From Stomatobaculum sp. (lineage in GTDB: Bacteria; Bacillota_A; Clostridia; Lachnospirales; Lachnospiraceae), in the NCBI GenBank assembly GCA_017449925.1, contig JAFSYO010000146.1, forward strand, positions 1 to 62,413: a stretch of DNA of 62,413 nucleotides, written 5' to 3'. The notes below the pieces were generated by a model. The model ran no database searches. It saw only the letters and a list, made by a program, of their open reading frames with translations, and was not told the origin of the DNA. The position numbers and the translations under genes were made by a program. Shown piece after piece: positions 1 through 7,352 of the stretch. Every line of letters starts with the position of its first letter. The stretch's first letter is position 1.

Positions 1-88
1 CCAGACCGGTGAGCTTCATGACGAGCTCGATGGCGATGAGAAGTCCCACTTCGGCAATGTAGACTGCATCAAATCTGTTGTTTTTCAT
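1..88 (-). CDS. N-terminal fragment of a membrane protein, probably an ECF transporter S component
   Basis: Only the first 29 codons are inside the window; the gene runs off the left edge. The start is the ATG at 88-86, preceded by a clear AGGAGG at 99-94. A short polar N-terminus (MKNNRFDAVY) is followed by a hydrophobic helix containing GLLIAIELVMKLTGL. That arrangement is typical of the first helix of vitamin or nucleobase ECF S components, which dock onto a shared energizing module. The gene lies downstream of folD on the same strand but has its own promoter and a leader of about 185 nt. Substrate cannot be named; folate would suit the neighbourhood but this is inference. Another small integral membrane protein is possible. 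Confidence 0.45.
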   Translation of the reverse strand, partial: MKNNRFDAVYIAEVGLLIAIELVMKLTGL

Positions 89-279
89 TTGGTTTTCCTC
101 CTTCTGTCATTCCGCCTTCTGCGGATACAACGATGGTTTTGCAGCTGCCGTCTATGGCTTTTATGCTGCTGGTCTCAGCTACAGAGGCTCCCGCTGTTCT
201 GACATCCATTTTAGGTACATCGAACCTCTTTCCGCCCTCTGACGGTGCGGTGGAGTGCTTCATCCCCTTAAGCAACTTT
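89..279 (-). promoter_or_regulatory. Long structured 5' leader of the partial membrane-protein gene
   Basis: About 185 nt separate the predicted transcription start from the ATG at 88. The leader can form small hairpins, for example AGGT/ACCT around 212-226, and AGAGG (near 237-241) can pair with CCTCT (near 183-187). A leader of this length before an S-component-like gene suggests a riboswitch. I compared it by eye with THF, TPP, FMN, preQ1 and cobalamin consensus elements and found no convincing match, so the class is left open. Confidence 0.3.
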
Positions 280-307
280 ATTATAACAGAGAAAAATCAA
301 TTGTCAC
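280..307 (-). promoter_or_regulatory. Sigma-A type promoter with phased upstream CGTGA motifs
   Basis: On the minus strand a GTGACA -35 (307-302) and a perfect TATAAT -10 (285-280) are separated by 16 bp, pointing at the partial gene ending at 88. The motif CGTGA occurs on the same strand at 308-304 (overlapping the -35), 329-325, 340-336 and 396-392. The first three are spaced 21 and 11 bp, close to whole helical turns, so they may bind a regulator. No gene was seen between 89 and 419. Confidence 0.6.
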
Positions 308-419
308 GTGCTGTGATAAAAAATTCACGATATTTTCACGTATTTATTTTCGTACAATAATTATTACGAATTGAATTTTGAGATTCAGTTATCACGTATT
401 GAAGTTCATAATTCAGTTT

Positions 420-1394
420 TCAAGCTTTGATCTTCAGGCTCCTCAAGGCAGCTTCCACGGTGTGCAGCGCAAGGACCGCTGTGGTGACAGCGCCGACTCC
501 GCCCGGGACAGGGGTGATGGCGGAGACCAGAGGCTCGGCCTCTTCAAAACGCACGTCGCCGCAGAGTTTCTGCTTTGCTTCGTTCCAGCCGATGCCAACG
601 TCCACCACCACCTGGCCGTTGCCGGTGGATGCAGCTTCCTGTCCATTATCGGAGGATTCCGCTTCCTGTCCGTTGCCGATGGAAGCAGCTTCCTGTCCGT
701 TGCCGATGGAAGCAGTTTCTGCGGGGAGGGGGCGGAAGTAATCTGTGCCAATGCTTTCCATCTGGCCGGAGGCGGCGATGATCAGGTCTGCCTCCCGGGT
801 CACGGAAGGGACGTCCAGGGTCCGGGTATGGCACACGGTGATCGTGGCGTTGGCGTGCATCAGCAGCATCGCCACGGGGCGTCCGATCACCAGGGAGCGG
901 CCGATGACGGCGGCCCGTTTTCCTTTGGGGTCGATGCCGTAGTATTTCAGAAGTTCCATGGCTGCCCGGGCGGTGCAGGGCGGGAAGCCGGAGGCGGTGT
1001 TTGTAAAGACACCGGCGAGGGATCCGTCGGTGCAGCCGTCCACATCCTTTGAGGGCTCCAGCATCTGCCGCGCCTTTTCACCGTCCAGCTGCGGAGGCAG
1101 GGGACGGAACATGAGGATCCCGTGGACTGCAGGGTCGCAGTTCAGGTCCTGAAGGGTGCGGAAGAAGACTTCCGGGGCAACATCCTCAGGAAGAACAGCC
1201 TGGACCACGTTGATCCCGGCCTTGCCGCAGCGTTTTATGGCGCCCCGCTCATAGCTCAGGTCGTCGGAACGTTCCCCGACCCTGAGAATGGCAAGAGTGG
1301 GCTGGATCCCCTGTTCTTTCAGAAGAGCTGCTTTCTGTTCTGCCTGTTCTGTAAGAGCGGCCGCAACAGGCGCACCTTTTAAAATCATAGCCAT
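420..1394 (-). CDS. folD: Methylenetetrahydrofolate dehydrogenase FolD, apparently without cyclohydrolase residues
   Basis: FolD oxidizes 5,10-methylene-THF to methenyl-THF with NAD(P) in one-carbon metabolism and usually also hydrolyses methenyl-THF. The product has 324 residues against a usual 280-290. The Rossmann segment AAVIGRSLVIGRPVAMLL lies near residues 161-178, and PVPGGVGAVTTA near the C-terminus is typical. Tyr48 of the active-site YxxxK motif is present, but the Lys position (residue 52) is Ala, and the Gln of the usual VQLPLP segment is Phe96 (MFRPLP). In bifunctional homologues these Lys and Gln residues are needed for cyclohydrolase activity, so this protein is probably a dehydrogenase only. 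Residues about 224-260 are an extra 9-residue tandem repeat. It starts 26 bp after the fused FchA gene, which could supply the missing step, and likely shares its operon. Confidence 0.93.
   Translation of the reverse strand: MAMILKGAPVAAALTEQAEQKAALLKEQGIQPTLAILRVGERSDDLSYERGAIKRCGKAGINVVQAVLPEDVAPEVFFRTLQDLNCDPAVHGILMFRPLPPQLDGEKARQMLEPSKDVDGCTDGSLAGVFTNTASGFPPCTARAAMELLKYYGIDPKGKRAAVIGRSLVIGRPVAMLLMHANATITVCHTRTLDVPSVTREADLIIAASGQMESIGTDYFRPLPAETASIGNGQEAASIGNGQEAESSDNGQEAASTGNGQVVVDVGIGWNEAKQKLCGDVRFEEAEPLVSAITPVPGGVGAVTTAVLALHTVEAALRSLKIKA
615..725 (-). repeat. 27-bp tandem repeat inside folD
   Basis: About four copies of a 27-bp unit encode a nine-residue repeat of the type EAASIGNGQ (variants EAESSDNGQ and EAASTGNGQ). 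The units are in frame, so the reading frame of folD survives. They sit between the adenine-nucleotide binding half and the VVVDVGIG strand, probably in a surface loop. The near identity of copies suggests recent slippage expansion. Confidence 0.85.
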
Positions 1395-1420
1395 CGATTC
1401 AGTTTCCTTTCCAAATTCAG

Positions 1421-2680
1421 TCAGCTCAGTTTATTTACTACGCTCTGGAAGATTTCCTGGGCCAGGGCAGCATACTTTTCCAGATTATCTTCGATATGCC
1501 GGTCCAGCTGTTCCGCATAGTCCCGGTCCTTCATCAGGCGGGTGTTGACTTTGACGTTTATAGCAGCTCCGTACAGGGCGCCCCGGCACAGCGCGGCACC
1601 GGTGGCGGCGTCGGATATCATCAGGCGGCTGCCTTTTTCCGCAAAGATATTCTGGATGCTGATGGCCTCGCAGCAGAGGTCAAAGATCTCAAGGGGGACT
1701 GCAGCGGCGTCTTTGAGGCATGCCTCCATGATGCGGTTCCGGTCCGGGTCGTCCTTCGGAATGCCGTAAGCTTTGGAGAGGGGTTCGAAAGCGGCGGCGT
1801 CCTTTTCCACGCAGGAAAGGAGCCGGACTCGCAGGGAACGCGCCTCGGTCATGGCGGCTTTGATCTCTTCTTCCACGTCTGCATACTTCTTTTTCCCGAT
1901 GGTGAGTTCGCCAACCATGTCGCCCAGGGCAGCCCCGATGGCTCCCGCCAGGGCGCTGGCGCCGCCGCCTCCAGGAACTGCGGAGGAAGAGGCCAGGAGC
2001 GCTGTGAAATCAGCGGAGCTTTTTCCGAGAAGTCCGGCGCCGAAAAGACCGGTGAGCACATCGGGAAGTTCCGCAAGAGAGCGGATCACGGCGTCCGGGC
2101 AGGACGCTTTTCCGAATCCGTAGGAAGCGAACACAAAGCAGACGCCCGCCTCCCGCGCTGCGGTTTCGTCCATGGCGGTATCGCCCACATAGACAGCATC
2201 TTCCGCGGAAATACCGTTCCTCTGAAGGAGAAGGCGGATGTTCCCGGCCTTCGAAAGCCCGGTCCGGCCGCTGCATTCCTGATCCTTCACACACTCCCGG
2301 AAACTGCTGTGGGACAGCATGATATCAATGTATCCGTCCTGACAGTTGGATATGATGCCGATGCCGTATCCCGTCCCGGCGAGGCGACTCAGGACAGCCC
2401 CTGCTTCCGGGTAAAAGGTGCCGGGTATGGTCTTCAGATCCTCATGTTCTCTGTCATAGGCCTCGGTCATGATCTCCATCCGTCTTTTTTCAGAAAGATG
2501 AGGCAGGACGAGAGCGGCGATCTCCTCTCCGGTATGACCCATCAGGGAGTAGGCCTCCGGCAGGGACAGCTTGCTCTCCGTGCTTTCCGGCCTGCTTTCC
2601 AGCACCGCGTTCCAGGAAGCCATGATCTGCGGGACCGCATCCCACAAAGTACCGTCGATATCAAATAAAATGTATTTCAT
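1421..2680 (-). CDS. HAD-family phosphatase fused to FchA-type methenyl-THF cyclohydrolase/cyclodeaminase
   Basis: The product is 419 residues with two domains. Residues 1-210 form a HAD hydrolase: the nucleophile motif DIDGT at 8-12, a Ser motif in IISNC near 109-113, Lys in the SKAGN segment near 143, and the acidic VGDTAMD motif near 165-171. Residues about 222-419 match the formiminotransferase-cyclodeaminase/FchA helical family, with VPGGGGASALAGA near 235-247. FchA opens methenyl-THF to formyl-THF, the step FolD here seems to lack. The start at 2680 has AGAGGAAC just upstream; the reading frame stays open much further upstream but that part is antisense to the next gene. folD follows after 26 bp. 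I know of no standard HAD-FchA fusion, so the phosphatase substrate is unknown. Confidence 0.85.
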   Translation of the reverse strand: MKYILFDIDGTLWDAVPQIMASWNAVLESRPESTESKLSLPEAYSLMGHTGEEIAALVLPHLSEKRRMEIMTEAYDREHEDLKTIPGTFYPEAGAVLSRLAGTGYGIGIISNCQDGYIDIMLSHSSFRECVKDQECSGRTGLSKAGNIRLLLQRNGISAEDAVYVGDTAMDETAAREAGVCFVFASYGFGKASCPDAVIRSLAELPDVLTGLFGAGLLGKSSADFTALLASSSAVPGGGGASALAGAIGAALGDMVGELTIGKKKYADVEEEIKAAMTEARSLRVRLLSCVEKDAAAFEPLSKAYGIPKDDPDRNRIMEACLKDAAAVPLEIFDLCCEAISIQNIFAEKGSRLMISDAATGAALCRGALYGAAINVKVNTRLMKDRDYAEQLDRHIEDNLEKYAALAQEIFQSVVNKLS

Positions 2681-2743
2681 TTCTATGTTCCTCTTTTCAA
2701 TGTGATTCATCTCCCATGATACCATGGGCGGAAAACACGTGCA

Positions 2744-2772
2744 TTGAGTTTTTTCCTTCTTTTGTTTAAAAT
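2744..2772 (+). promoter_or_regulatory. Promoter of the RpiB-type isomerase gene
   Basis: TTGAGT at 2744-2749 and TAAAAT at 2767-2772 are separated by 17 bp in a T-rich stretch between divergent genes. The ATG at 2825 follows about 45 nt after the expected start of transcription. Both boxes are close to the sigma-A consensus. Confidence 0.6.
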
Positions 2773-2824
2773 GATAATTGTGAAAAAAACTTACAAAGAC
2801 CCGCCGGGACAGGAGGACAGACAG

Positions 2825-3460
2825 ATGAAAATAGCATTGATCAATGAGAACAGTCAGGCAGCGAAGAATGCGCTGGTATACGAGACACTGAAAAAGGTCG
2901 TGGAGCCCATGGGGCATGAGGTGTTCAACTACGGTATGTACACAGCGGACGATGCAGCCCAGCTGACTTATGTTCAGAACGGCATTCTTGCGGCGGTCCT
3001 TTTGAACAGCGGCGCGGCGGATTATGTCGTCACCGGGTGCGGCACCGGCGAAGGCGCCATGCTGGCGCTGAACAGTTTCCCGGGCGTGATCTGCGGCCAT
3101 GTGGCGGATCCGCTGGATGCCTATACCTTCGCGCATATCAACGACGGAAACGCGGTGTCTCTTCCCCTGGCGCTGAATTTCGGCTGGGGCGGAGAGCTGA
3201 AGCTCCAGTATATCTTCGAGAAACTGTTCGGCTTTGGCCATGGCCAGGGTTATCCGAAGGAGCGTGTGGAGCCGGAGATGAGGAACAAGAGGATCCTGGA
3301 CGAGGTCCGGGCAAAGACGATGCGTCCGCTGATCGATGCGCTGAAGGATATCGACCAGGAACTCCTGAAGGGGGCTCTGGCAGGAGAGAAGTTCCAGGAA
3401 CTGTTTTTTGACAACTGCAAGGATGAGGAGATCGCTGCCTACGTGAAGACGCTTCTCTGA
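2825..3460 (+). CDS. RpiB/LacA/LacB-family sugar-phosphate isomerase
   Basis: The 211-residue product begins MKIALINEN and contains VVTGCGTGEGAMLALN near residues 60-75. This is the glycine-rich loop with a reactive Cys typical of the RpiB/LacAB fold, which isomerizes aldose and ketose phosphates such as ribose 5-phosphate. It is longer than RpiB (about 150 residues) because of a C-terminal helical extension found in a related clostridial subfamily. The start at 2825 is chosen because GGAGG lies at 2812-2816 and the domain begins there; the upstream open frame (from 2744) overlaps the promoter. The substrate is not determined by sequence. Confidence 0.82.
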   Translation: MKIALINENSQAAKNALVYETLKKVVEPMGHEVFNYGMYTADDAAQLTYVQNGILAAVLLNSGAADYVVTGCGTGEGAMLALNSFPGVICGHVADPLDAYTFAHINDGNAVSLPLALNFGWGGELKLQYIFEKLFGFGHGQGYPKERVEPEMRNKRILDEVRAKTMRPLIDALKDIDQELLKGALAGEKFQELFFDNCKDEEIAAYVKTLL

Positions 3461-3498
3461 TCCGTTCTGAAACTGAAAGATCCGTTCTGATACTGTAT
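3459..3498 (+). repeat. 20-bp tandem duplication at the 3' end of the isomerase gene
   Basis: Two imperfect copies begin at 3459 and 3479, both starting GATCCGTTCTGA. The first copy includes the last base pair of the isomerase stop codon, so the duplication fills the short gap before the next gene. Confidence 0.7.
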
Positions 3499-3517
3499 TA
3501 AGAGACGGGAGCCCGAC

Positions 3518-4006
3518 ATGAAATTTACTGTTGAACACGAGACATCCTCCTCCATGCGGATCCGGCTGAAAGGAGATAAGCCGTCGAAACGTACGGGAGA
3601 GGCTATTCACGCGATCTTGTCCCGCACGGCCGGCATAAAGAACGTACGAATCTATCCGGCGACGAAGGGAATTTTCGTCCGCCATTCCCTGGACCGGGAG
3701 ACTCTGATCGGGATACTGAAGGAGCTTGACCCGGAGACCATCCAGGAAGTCAAGCAGGAACTGAAGGAAGAGAGACATGAGCTGATCGAGCGGCTCCAGC
3801 GGATCCAGGACCCGCAGGTCCTTGAGGAGGCGCTGCAGAACCACAGGGTGGACGTCAAAGAGCTTCAGACACGAAAACTGGATCCGGAACTGAAGCGCAG
3901 GATGCGCATCAGGATCTTTGTGGAAGCGGGGGCGGACCTTCTTCTTCCGGCACCGGTGCAGGTGGTCTATCACGCCTGGCAGCTGGTGACGCTGAAATCC
4001 CTTTGA
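3518..4006 (+). CDS. HMA2-like small protein of unknown function
   Basis: The 162-residue product begins MKFTVEHETSSSMRIRL. This resembles the N-terminal metal-associated-like domain that precedes some Firmicute P-type ATPases: a beta-alpha-beta fold with RIRL, GIKNVRIYP and GIFVRH strands. The usual CxxC metal site is absent. Residues 70-115 are charged and helical (KQELKEERHELIERLQ), and the C-terminus has a short hydrophobic stretch around LLLPAPVQVVYHAW. No ATPase follows. It could be a detached N-terminal domain or an independent regulator. Translation appears coupled to the next gene, whose start lies 3 bp past this stop. Confidence 0.6.
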   Translation: MKFTVEHETSSSMRIRLKGDKPSKRTGEAIHAILSRTAGIKNVRIYPATKGIFVRHSLDRETLIGILKELDPETIQEVKQELKEERHELIERLQRIQDPQVLEEALQNHRVDVKELQTRKLDPELKRRMRIRIFVEAGADLLLPAPVQVVYHAWQLVTLKSL

Positions 4007-4008
4007 TT

Positions 4009-4944
4009 ATGAAGAAAAAGAAAGATGCTTCGTTGGAATATATGCTGAAGCTGGGGATATTTCCCGCGAAAACTCCTTCCGGCGCATTGGAGCAGCTGAA
4101 GGAGGTCATGGATCCTGAAACATTGAAGGAAGTACTGACTTCGGAGGAAACAGGAGAGGATCCCCAGGCTTTTTACCGGGTCAAGAACCGGACGCTGGAG
4201 ACAGCGCTTACGGTCAGCGGCGCCTTTGGGGGCGATGTGCTGCGGAAGGCCTGCGGGCTGATCGACGCGTCGCCGGATCTGTTCCAGCCCGCCGGGGATG
4301 CAGCAGAAGGAGCACCGGGCGAAGAAGCAGCAGAAGGAGCACCGGTGAAGAACCAACAGGTCCGGGTGGCGGAAGCGGGGTGCGACTGCGGCATTGTGAG
4401 CTGTTTTATCGCGCAGCGCTTTCCGGAGACGGAGGTGACAGGCTTCGATCTTTGCGCGGAGGGTATTTCTGCAGCAGAGAAGCTTTCTGAGAGACTGGGC
4501 CTTTCCAACACCTGCTTTGTGACCGGATCCCCGGAGACACTTCCGCCTGCTTCCTTTGACGTTGTATTTTCTCTCCGCACCATGCACGAGAACTGTGACG
4601 TGGAGGAGCCGGAGATCCCGACAGGGGAAGAAAATGACGGAGATAGCCGGATCAAGGAATATGAAGAGGCCTGCTTCGAGGCTCTCTGTCCCTATGCTGC
4701 CGGACTTGCAGCCCTTTTAAAGCCCGGCGGAAGCCTGCTCTCTGTGGAGCGGGGAAGCGGCGGAACGGCGGATGCACTGGGAAGCGGCGGAACGACAGAC
4801 GCCCTGGGAAGTGCCTGGAGGAGGGCATTGGAGAGGGCTGGTCTTGCGGAAAGGAAGGAGGCCCGGCGGGAGCTTCTCTGCACGGAGGTGGGAAAGGAGA
4901 CCCGCTTGCAGGTCTGTGTTATGAAAAAAAGTGTTATTAATTAA
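4009..4944 (+). CDS. Class I SAM-dependent methyltransferase-like protein
   Basis: The product is about 311 residues. An N-terminal helical part (EYMLKLGIFPAK) precedes a Rossmann-like methyltransferase core: RVAEAGCDCGIVSCFIA resembles motif I, TEVTGFDLC the acidic ribose-binding strand, and FDVVFSLRTMHE motif IV. Motif I is degenerate (no GxGxG). Two 27-bp in-frame duplications add AAEGAP and GSGGT-type repeats near residues 98-112 and 248-265. The ATG at 4009 is preferred; a TTG at 4003 overlaps the previous stop. Low-complexity linkers and an unusual motif I leave activity open. It forms a pair with the HMA-like gene. Confidence 0.6.
   Translation: MKKKKDASLEYMLKLGIFPAKTPSGALEQLKEVMDPETLKEVLTSEETGEDPQAFYRVKNRTLETALTVSGAFGGDVLRKACGLIDASPDLFQPAGDAAEGAPGEEAAEGAPVKNQQVRVAEAGCDCGIVSCFIAQRFPETEVTGFDLCAEGISAAEKLSERLGLSNTCFVTGSPETLPPASFDVVFSLRTMHENCDVEEPEIPTGEENDGDSRIKEYEEACFEALCPYAAGLAALLKPGGSLLSVERGSGGTADALGSGGTTDALGSAWRRALERAGLAERKEARRELLCTEVGKETRLQVCVMKKSVIN
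4300..4345 (+). repeat. 27-bp period duplication in the methyltransferase-like gene (site 1)
   Basis: A 19-bp core encoding AAEGAP starts at 4300 and again at 4327, a 27-bp period. It is in frame. Confidence 0.75.
4752..4805 (+). repeat. 27-bp tandem repeat in the methyltransferase-like gene (site 2)
   Basis: Two 27-bp units start at 4752 and 4779, each opening with GGGAAGCGGCGGAACG, followed by the first bases of a third. They encode nine-residue GSGGTxDAL repeats in frame. Confidence 0.8.
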
Positions 4945-4964
4945 GAAGAATAGATGAAGAAAAA

Positions 4965-4991
4965 GGCCGTCAGCGCAGCACGCTGACGGTC
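4965..4991. terminator. Bidirectional Rho-independent terminator overlapping the decarboxylase stop
   Basis: GGCCGTCAGCG (4965-4975) pairs with CGCTGACGGTC (4981-4991) around a 5-nt loop. A-runs lie on the left and TTTG on the right, so it can serve both convergent genes. The final codons of the minus-strand decarboxylase form one stem arm. Confidence 0.75.
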
Positions 4992-6400
4992 TTTGTTCCA
5001 TATGCCTGAAATATAGGAATGAGTTCTTCGGAGATCCGTTCCCCGCTGACTGCCAGGGGGACAGCGGGGGGACAGGATACGGTGACCTGACCCAGGACCC
5101 TTCCTGCGCTCTGCTGGACATCGATGGTTTCATGGGGCGAGAATATGGCTTCCCGGACCGTCATCACCCGCTCCAGGGGCCTTAGGATCAGAGGCTGGCC
5201 GGAGAGTTCCGCGGGGATCCCGGGAAGTTTGCCGGATTCGGCTGCTTTTGTGATGGCTTCCCACACATCCGTGGTGTCCCGGAAGATCTGTACGATCCGC
5301 AGATAATCCTCCGTGAAATTTTCCGGGGTGAACATGCAGACAAGGTAGTGGACGTCGGAAAACTCCGGCTCGGCCCCGTAGCGGCGGAATATTCCTGCCA
5401 GCTGCTGTCCGGTCAGGGGGGCTGCCTTGATGACCAGTTTCAGCGGTTCGCTTTCCAGGGTGCTGATCCCCAGCACGCCGAGATAGGTCTTGAGTCCCGA
5501 TACCCTTCGGCAGGTCTCCGCCAGTTTCTTCTCAAAATCATCGGAAAGATAACGATTGCAGAGATCCAGGGACTGGAGGATCAGGTAGGACGGGCTGGAG
5601 GAACCAAAGAGCGCCATAGCCTGCCGCGCTTCGGCGCCGACCTCTGCCGCCGCCGCTTCGCTGAGATGGAGATAGGCTCCTCCGGTCAGTACGGGAAGCG
5701 TCTTGTGGGCGGAATCACAGCACATCCATGCCCCGAGGTCCATGGGATGGAGAGAGGGCGAAAGGAAACGGAGGTAAGCTCCGTGGGCGTTATCCACCAG
5801 AAGAGGAATCTCCGGGCCTCGAGGGGCGCCGCTGAAAGAGAGGACGGCATCGGCGATCCTGCGCACATCCGCCAGAGTGCCAAGATAATCCGGGCTGGTC
5901 ACATAGACCGCGAAGGGCATTTGTCCCCGGGCAGCCATCTGTTCCAGGGCAGTGCGCACCTGTTCCGGAGAAGGATGACAGGAGCAGACGGAATTCAGGT
6001 CCGTATTCTCCGGATAGATCCATTCCACGTCGCAGTCCAGCACGGCGCAGGCGTAAAGGAAGGCTTTGTGCACATTCCTGGCAGCCAGGACAACAGGTCT
6101 TCCCGAAGAAGGAGACTGCTTCCGGTGACGGAGCAGAGCCAGATACAGCATGGCACGTATCGCGAGACTGGAGCCTTCGGTGGAATAAAGAGTCATGCCG
6201 GTGCCGAAGAGGGCGGAGGCATTGTCCTCGCTTTCCCCGATGATGCCGCGGCCCTCGCAGAGCACGTCCGCGCCTTCGATCTCTGTGATGTCCCGGTTCT
6301 CGACGCACAGCGGACCGTGTCCTTTATGCCCGGGCATATGAAGACGGGAGGCACCGGAGGCTATGTAGTTTGTAACAAAATCGTAGATCGGTGTCGTCAT
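4970..6400 (-). CDS. Orn/Lys/Arg-type PLP-dependent amino acid decarboxylase
   Basis: The 476-residue product has the short Gram-positive architecture of this family (no N-terminal wing domain). It starts with TPIYDFVTNY and the LHMPGHKGHG motif near residues 20-30. The PLP lysine is in CCDSAHKTLPVLTGGAY around residues 227-243, with the DNAHGA motif just before. Such enzymes make cadaverine, putrescine or agmatine; which one cannot be told here. It follows the AEC transporter gene by 13 bp on the same strand, so the two likely form an operon. The stop codon lies within the terminator hairpin. Confidence 0.9.
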   Translation of the reverse strand: MTTPIYDFVTNYIASGASRLHMPGHKGHGPLCVENRDITEIEGADVLCEGRGIIGESEDNASALFGTGMTLYSTEGSSLAIRAMLYLALLRHRKQSPSSGRPVVLAARNVHKAFLYACAVLDCDVEWIYPENTDLNSVCSCHPSPEQVRTALEQMAARGQMPFAVYVTSPDYLGTLADVRRIADAVLSFSGAPRGPEIPLLVDNAHGAYLRFLSPSLHPMDLGAWMCCDSAHKTLPVLTGGAYLHLSEAAAAEVGAEARQAMALFGSSSPSYLILQSLDLCNRYLSDDFEKKLAETCRRVSGLKTYLGVLGISTLESEPLKLVIKAAPLTGQQLAGIFRRYGAEPEFSDVHYLVCMFTPENFTEDYLRIVQIFRDTTDVWEAITKAAESGKLPGIPAELSGQPLILRPLERVMTVREAIFSPHETIDVQQSAGRVLGQVTVSCPPAVPLAVSGERISEELIPIFQAYGTKTVSVLR

Positions 6401-6413
6401 GAACAGTTCCCTT

Positions 6414-7352
6414 TCAAAGAAGAAGGCAGATCAGAGGAATGGTGACCAGCGCCAGGAGGTTGGAAAGGAAGGATACTTTGGCTGCCATATCCAGGTTTCC
6501 GCTGTAGGTCTGTGCCAGCACTGCGGTCACGCCCGGCGTCGGCATTGCCATCGTCACCACCACGACGGGGACGATGAGCGGATTCGGAAACGGGATCAGG
6601 CGCAGCAGGAAGAGCATAAGAAGAGGAGAGGCGAGAAGCCGCACAGCGGTGCAGCTCCAGGCGTCTTTGTCGGACAAAAGCTCTCTGCCTTTGCTGTTTC
6701 CCAGCGCCATCCCGGTGATGAACATGGAAAGCGGTGTCGTGATATTAGAGAGATAAGTAAGGGGCATCAGGGCGATCTGGGGCAGGGGCATCCTGCCGAA
6801 GTAGAAGAGCAGACTGAGAAGGATTGAGGCGTTGACTCCCGTACATAGGATCTTCTTCAGGGAGGGCCGGTCCGCCGTCACGCCTGCGTCCGAAGCTATG
6901 GCCATGGCGCCGATGGAATAGACATAGACATTGAAGCCTATGCCGAAAATAACCGCCAGGGCCAGGCCGGCAGGGCCGAAGAGCGCCAGTGTCACAGGAA
7001 AGCCCATAAAGCCGTTGTTGGAATAAGTACTTGCAAAGGTCCAGATGCCGCGCTTCCCGGAAGGGATCTTCAGAAGCTTCGCGGCGTTTCCCCAGAGCAG
7101 CTGGGACAGTGGGAAACTCAGCATGGAGACGGTGAGCATGATCATACTGTCCCGAAGAAAAGAAGGGTCGTATTCCCGGGTCACCAATGAGACAAAAATG
7201 GTGCAGGGAAGCGTGATCTTTATCAGAAGAGCGGAGAAATGAACGGAAGCTTCCGGCTGCACGAGACGGAAACGGACTGCCGCTGCGCCTGCCGCGATCA
7301 GCAGAAACAGCCCGGCAAGATTGGAAAAAACCACCATGAAATCCAGCTGCAT
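6414..7352 (-). CDS. AEC-family (auxin efflux carrier-like) transporter
   Basis: The 312-residue product is hydrophobic throughout with about ten membrane segments in two inverted halves. It starts MQLDFMVVFSNLAGLF. The N-terminal half has the conserved Asn-rich FASTYSNNGFMGFP segment near residue 107, and the C-terminal half has PTPGVTAVLA, both hallmarks of AEC carriers that move organic anions. The start at 7352 is preceded by GGAGG. The gene heads an operon with the decarboxylase, so it may import the amino acid's precursor or export a product; that link is inference. Confidence 0.88.
   Translation of the reverse strand: MQLDFMVVFSNLAGLFLLIAAGAAAVRFRLVQPEASVHFSALLIKITLPCTIFVSLVTREYDPSFLRDSMIMLTVSMLSFPLSQLLWGNAAKLLKIPSGKRGIWTFASTYSNNGFMGFPVTLALFGPAGLALAVIFGIGFNVYVYSIGAMAIASDAGVTADRPSLKKILCTGVNASILLSLLFYFGRMPLPQIALMPLTYLSNITTPLSMFITGMALGNSKGRELLSDKDAWSCTAVRLLASPLLMLFLLRLIPFPNPLIVPVVVVTMAMPTPGVTAVLAQTYSGNLDMAAKVSFLSNLLALVTIPLICLLL

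Noticed and set aside
89..279. THF riboswitch upstream of the partial membrane gene
   Set aside because: Length and context fit, but the conserved GUUAAG, GGAUGUCG and GGUGAAU segments could not be aligned.
378..1052. 224-codon plus-strand frame opposite folD
   Set aside because: Antisense shadow; its apparent repeats mirror the folD tandem repeat.
1496..2668. 390-codon frame on the plus strand
   Set aside because: It is the complement of the HAD-FchA gene, with no ribosome binding site and no protein-like composition.
2681..3973. Long open frame upstream of the HAD-FchA gene (one continuous 850-codon frame)
   Set aside because: The part beyond 2680 is antisense to the isomerase and HMA-like genes and crosses their promoter. 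The domain and the Shine-Dalgarno place the start at 2680.
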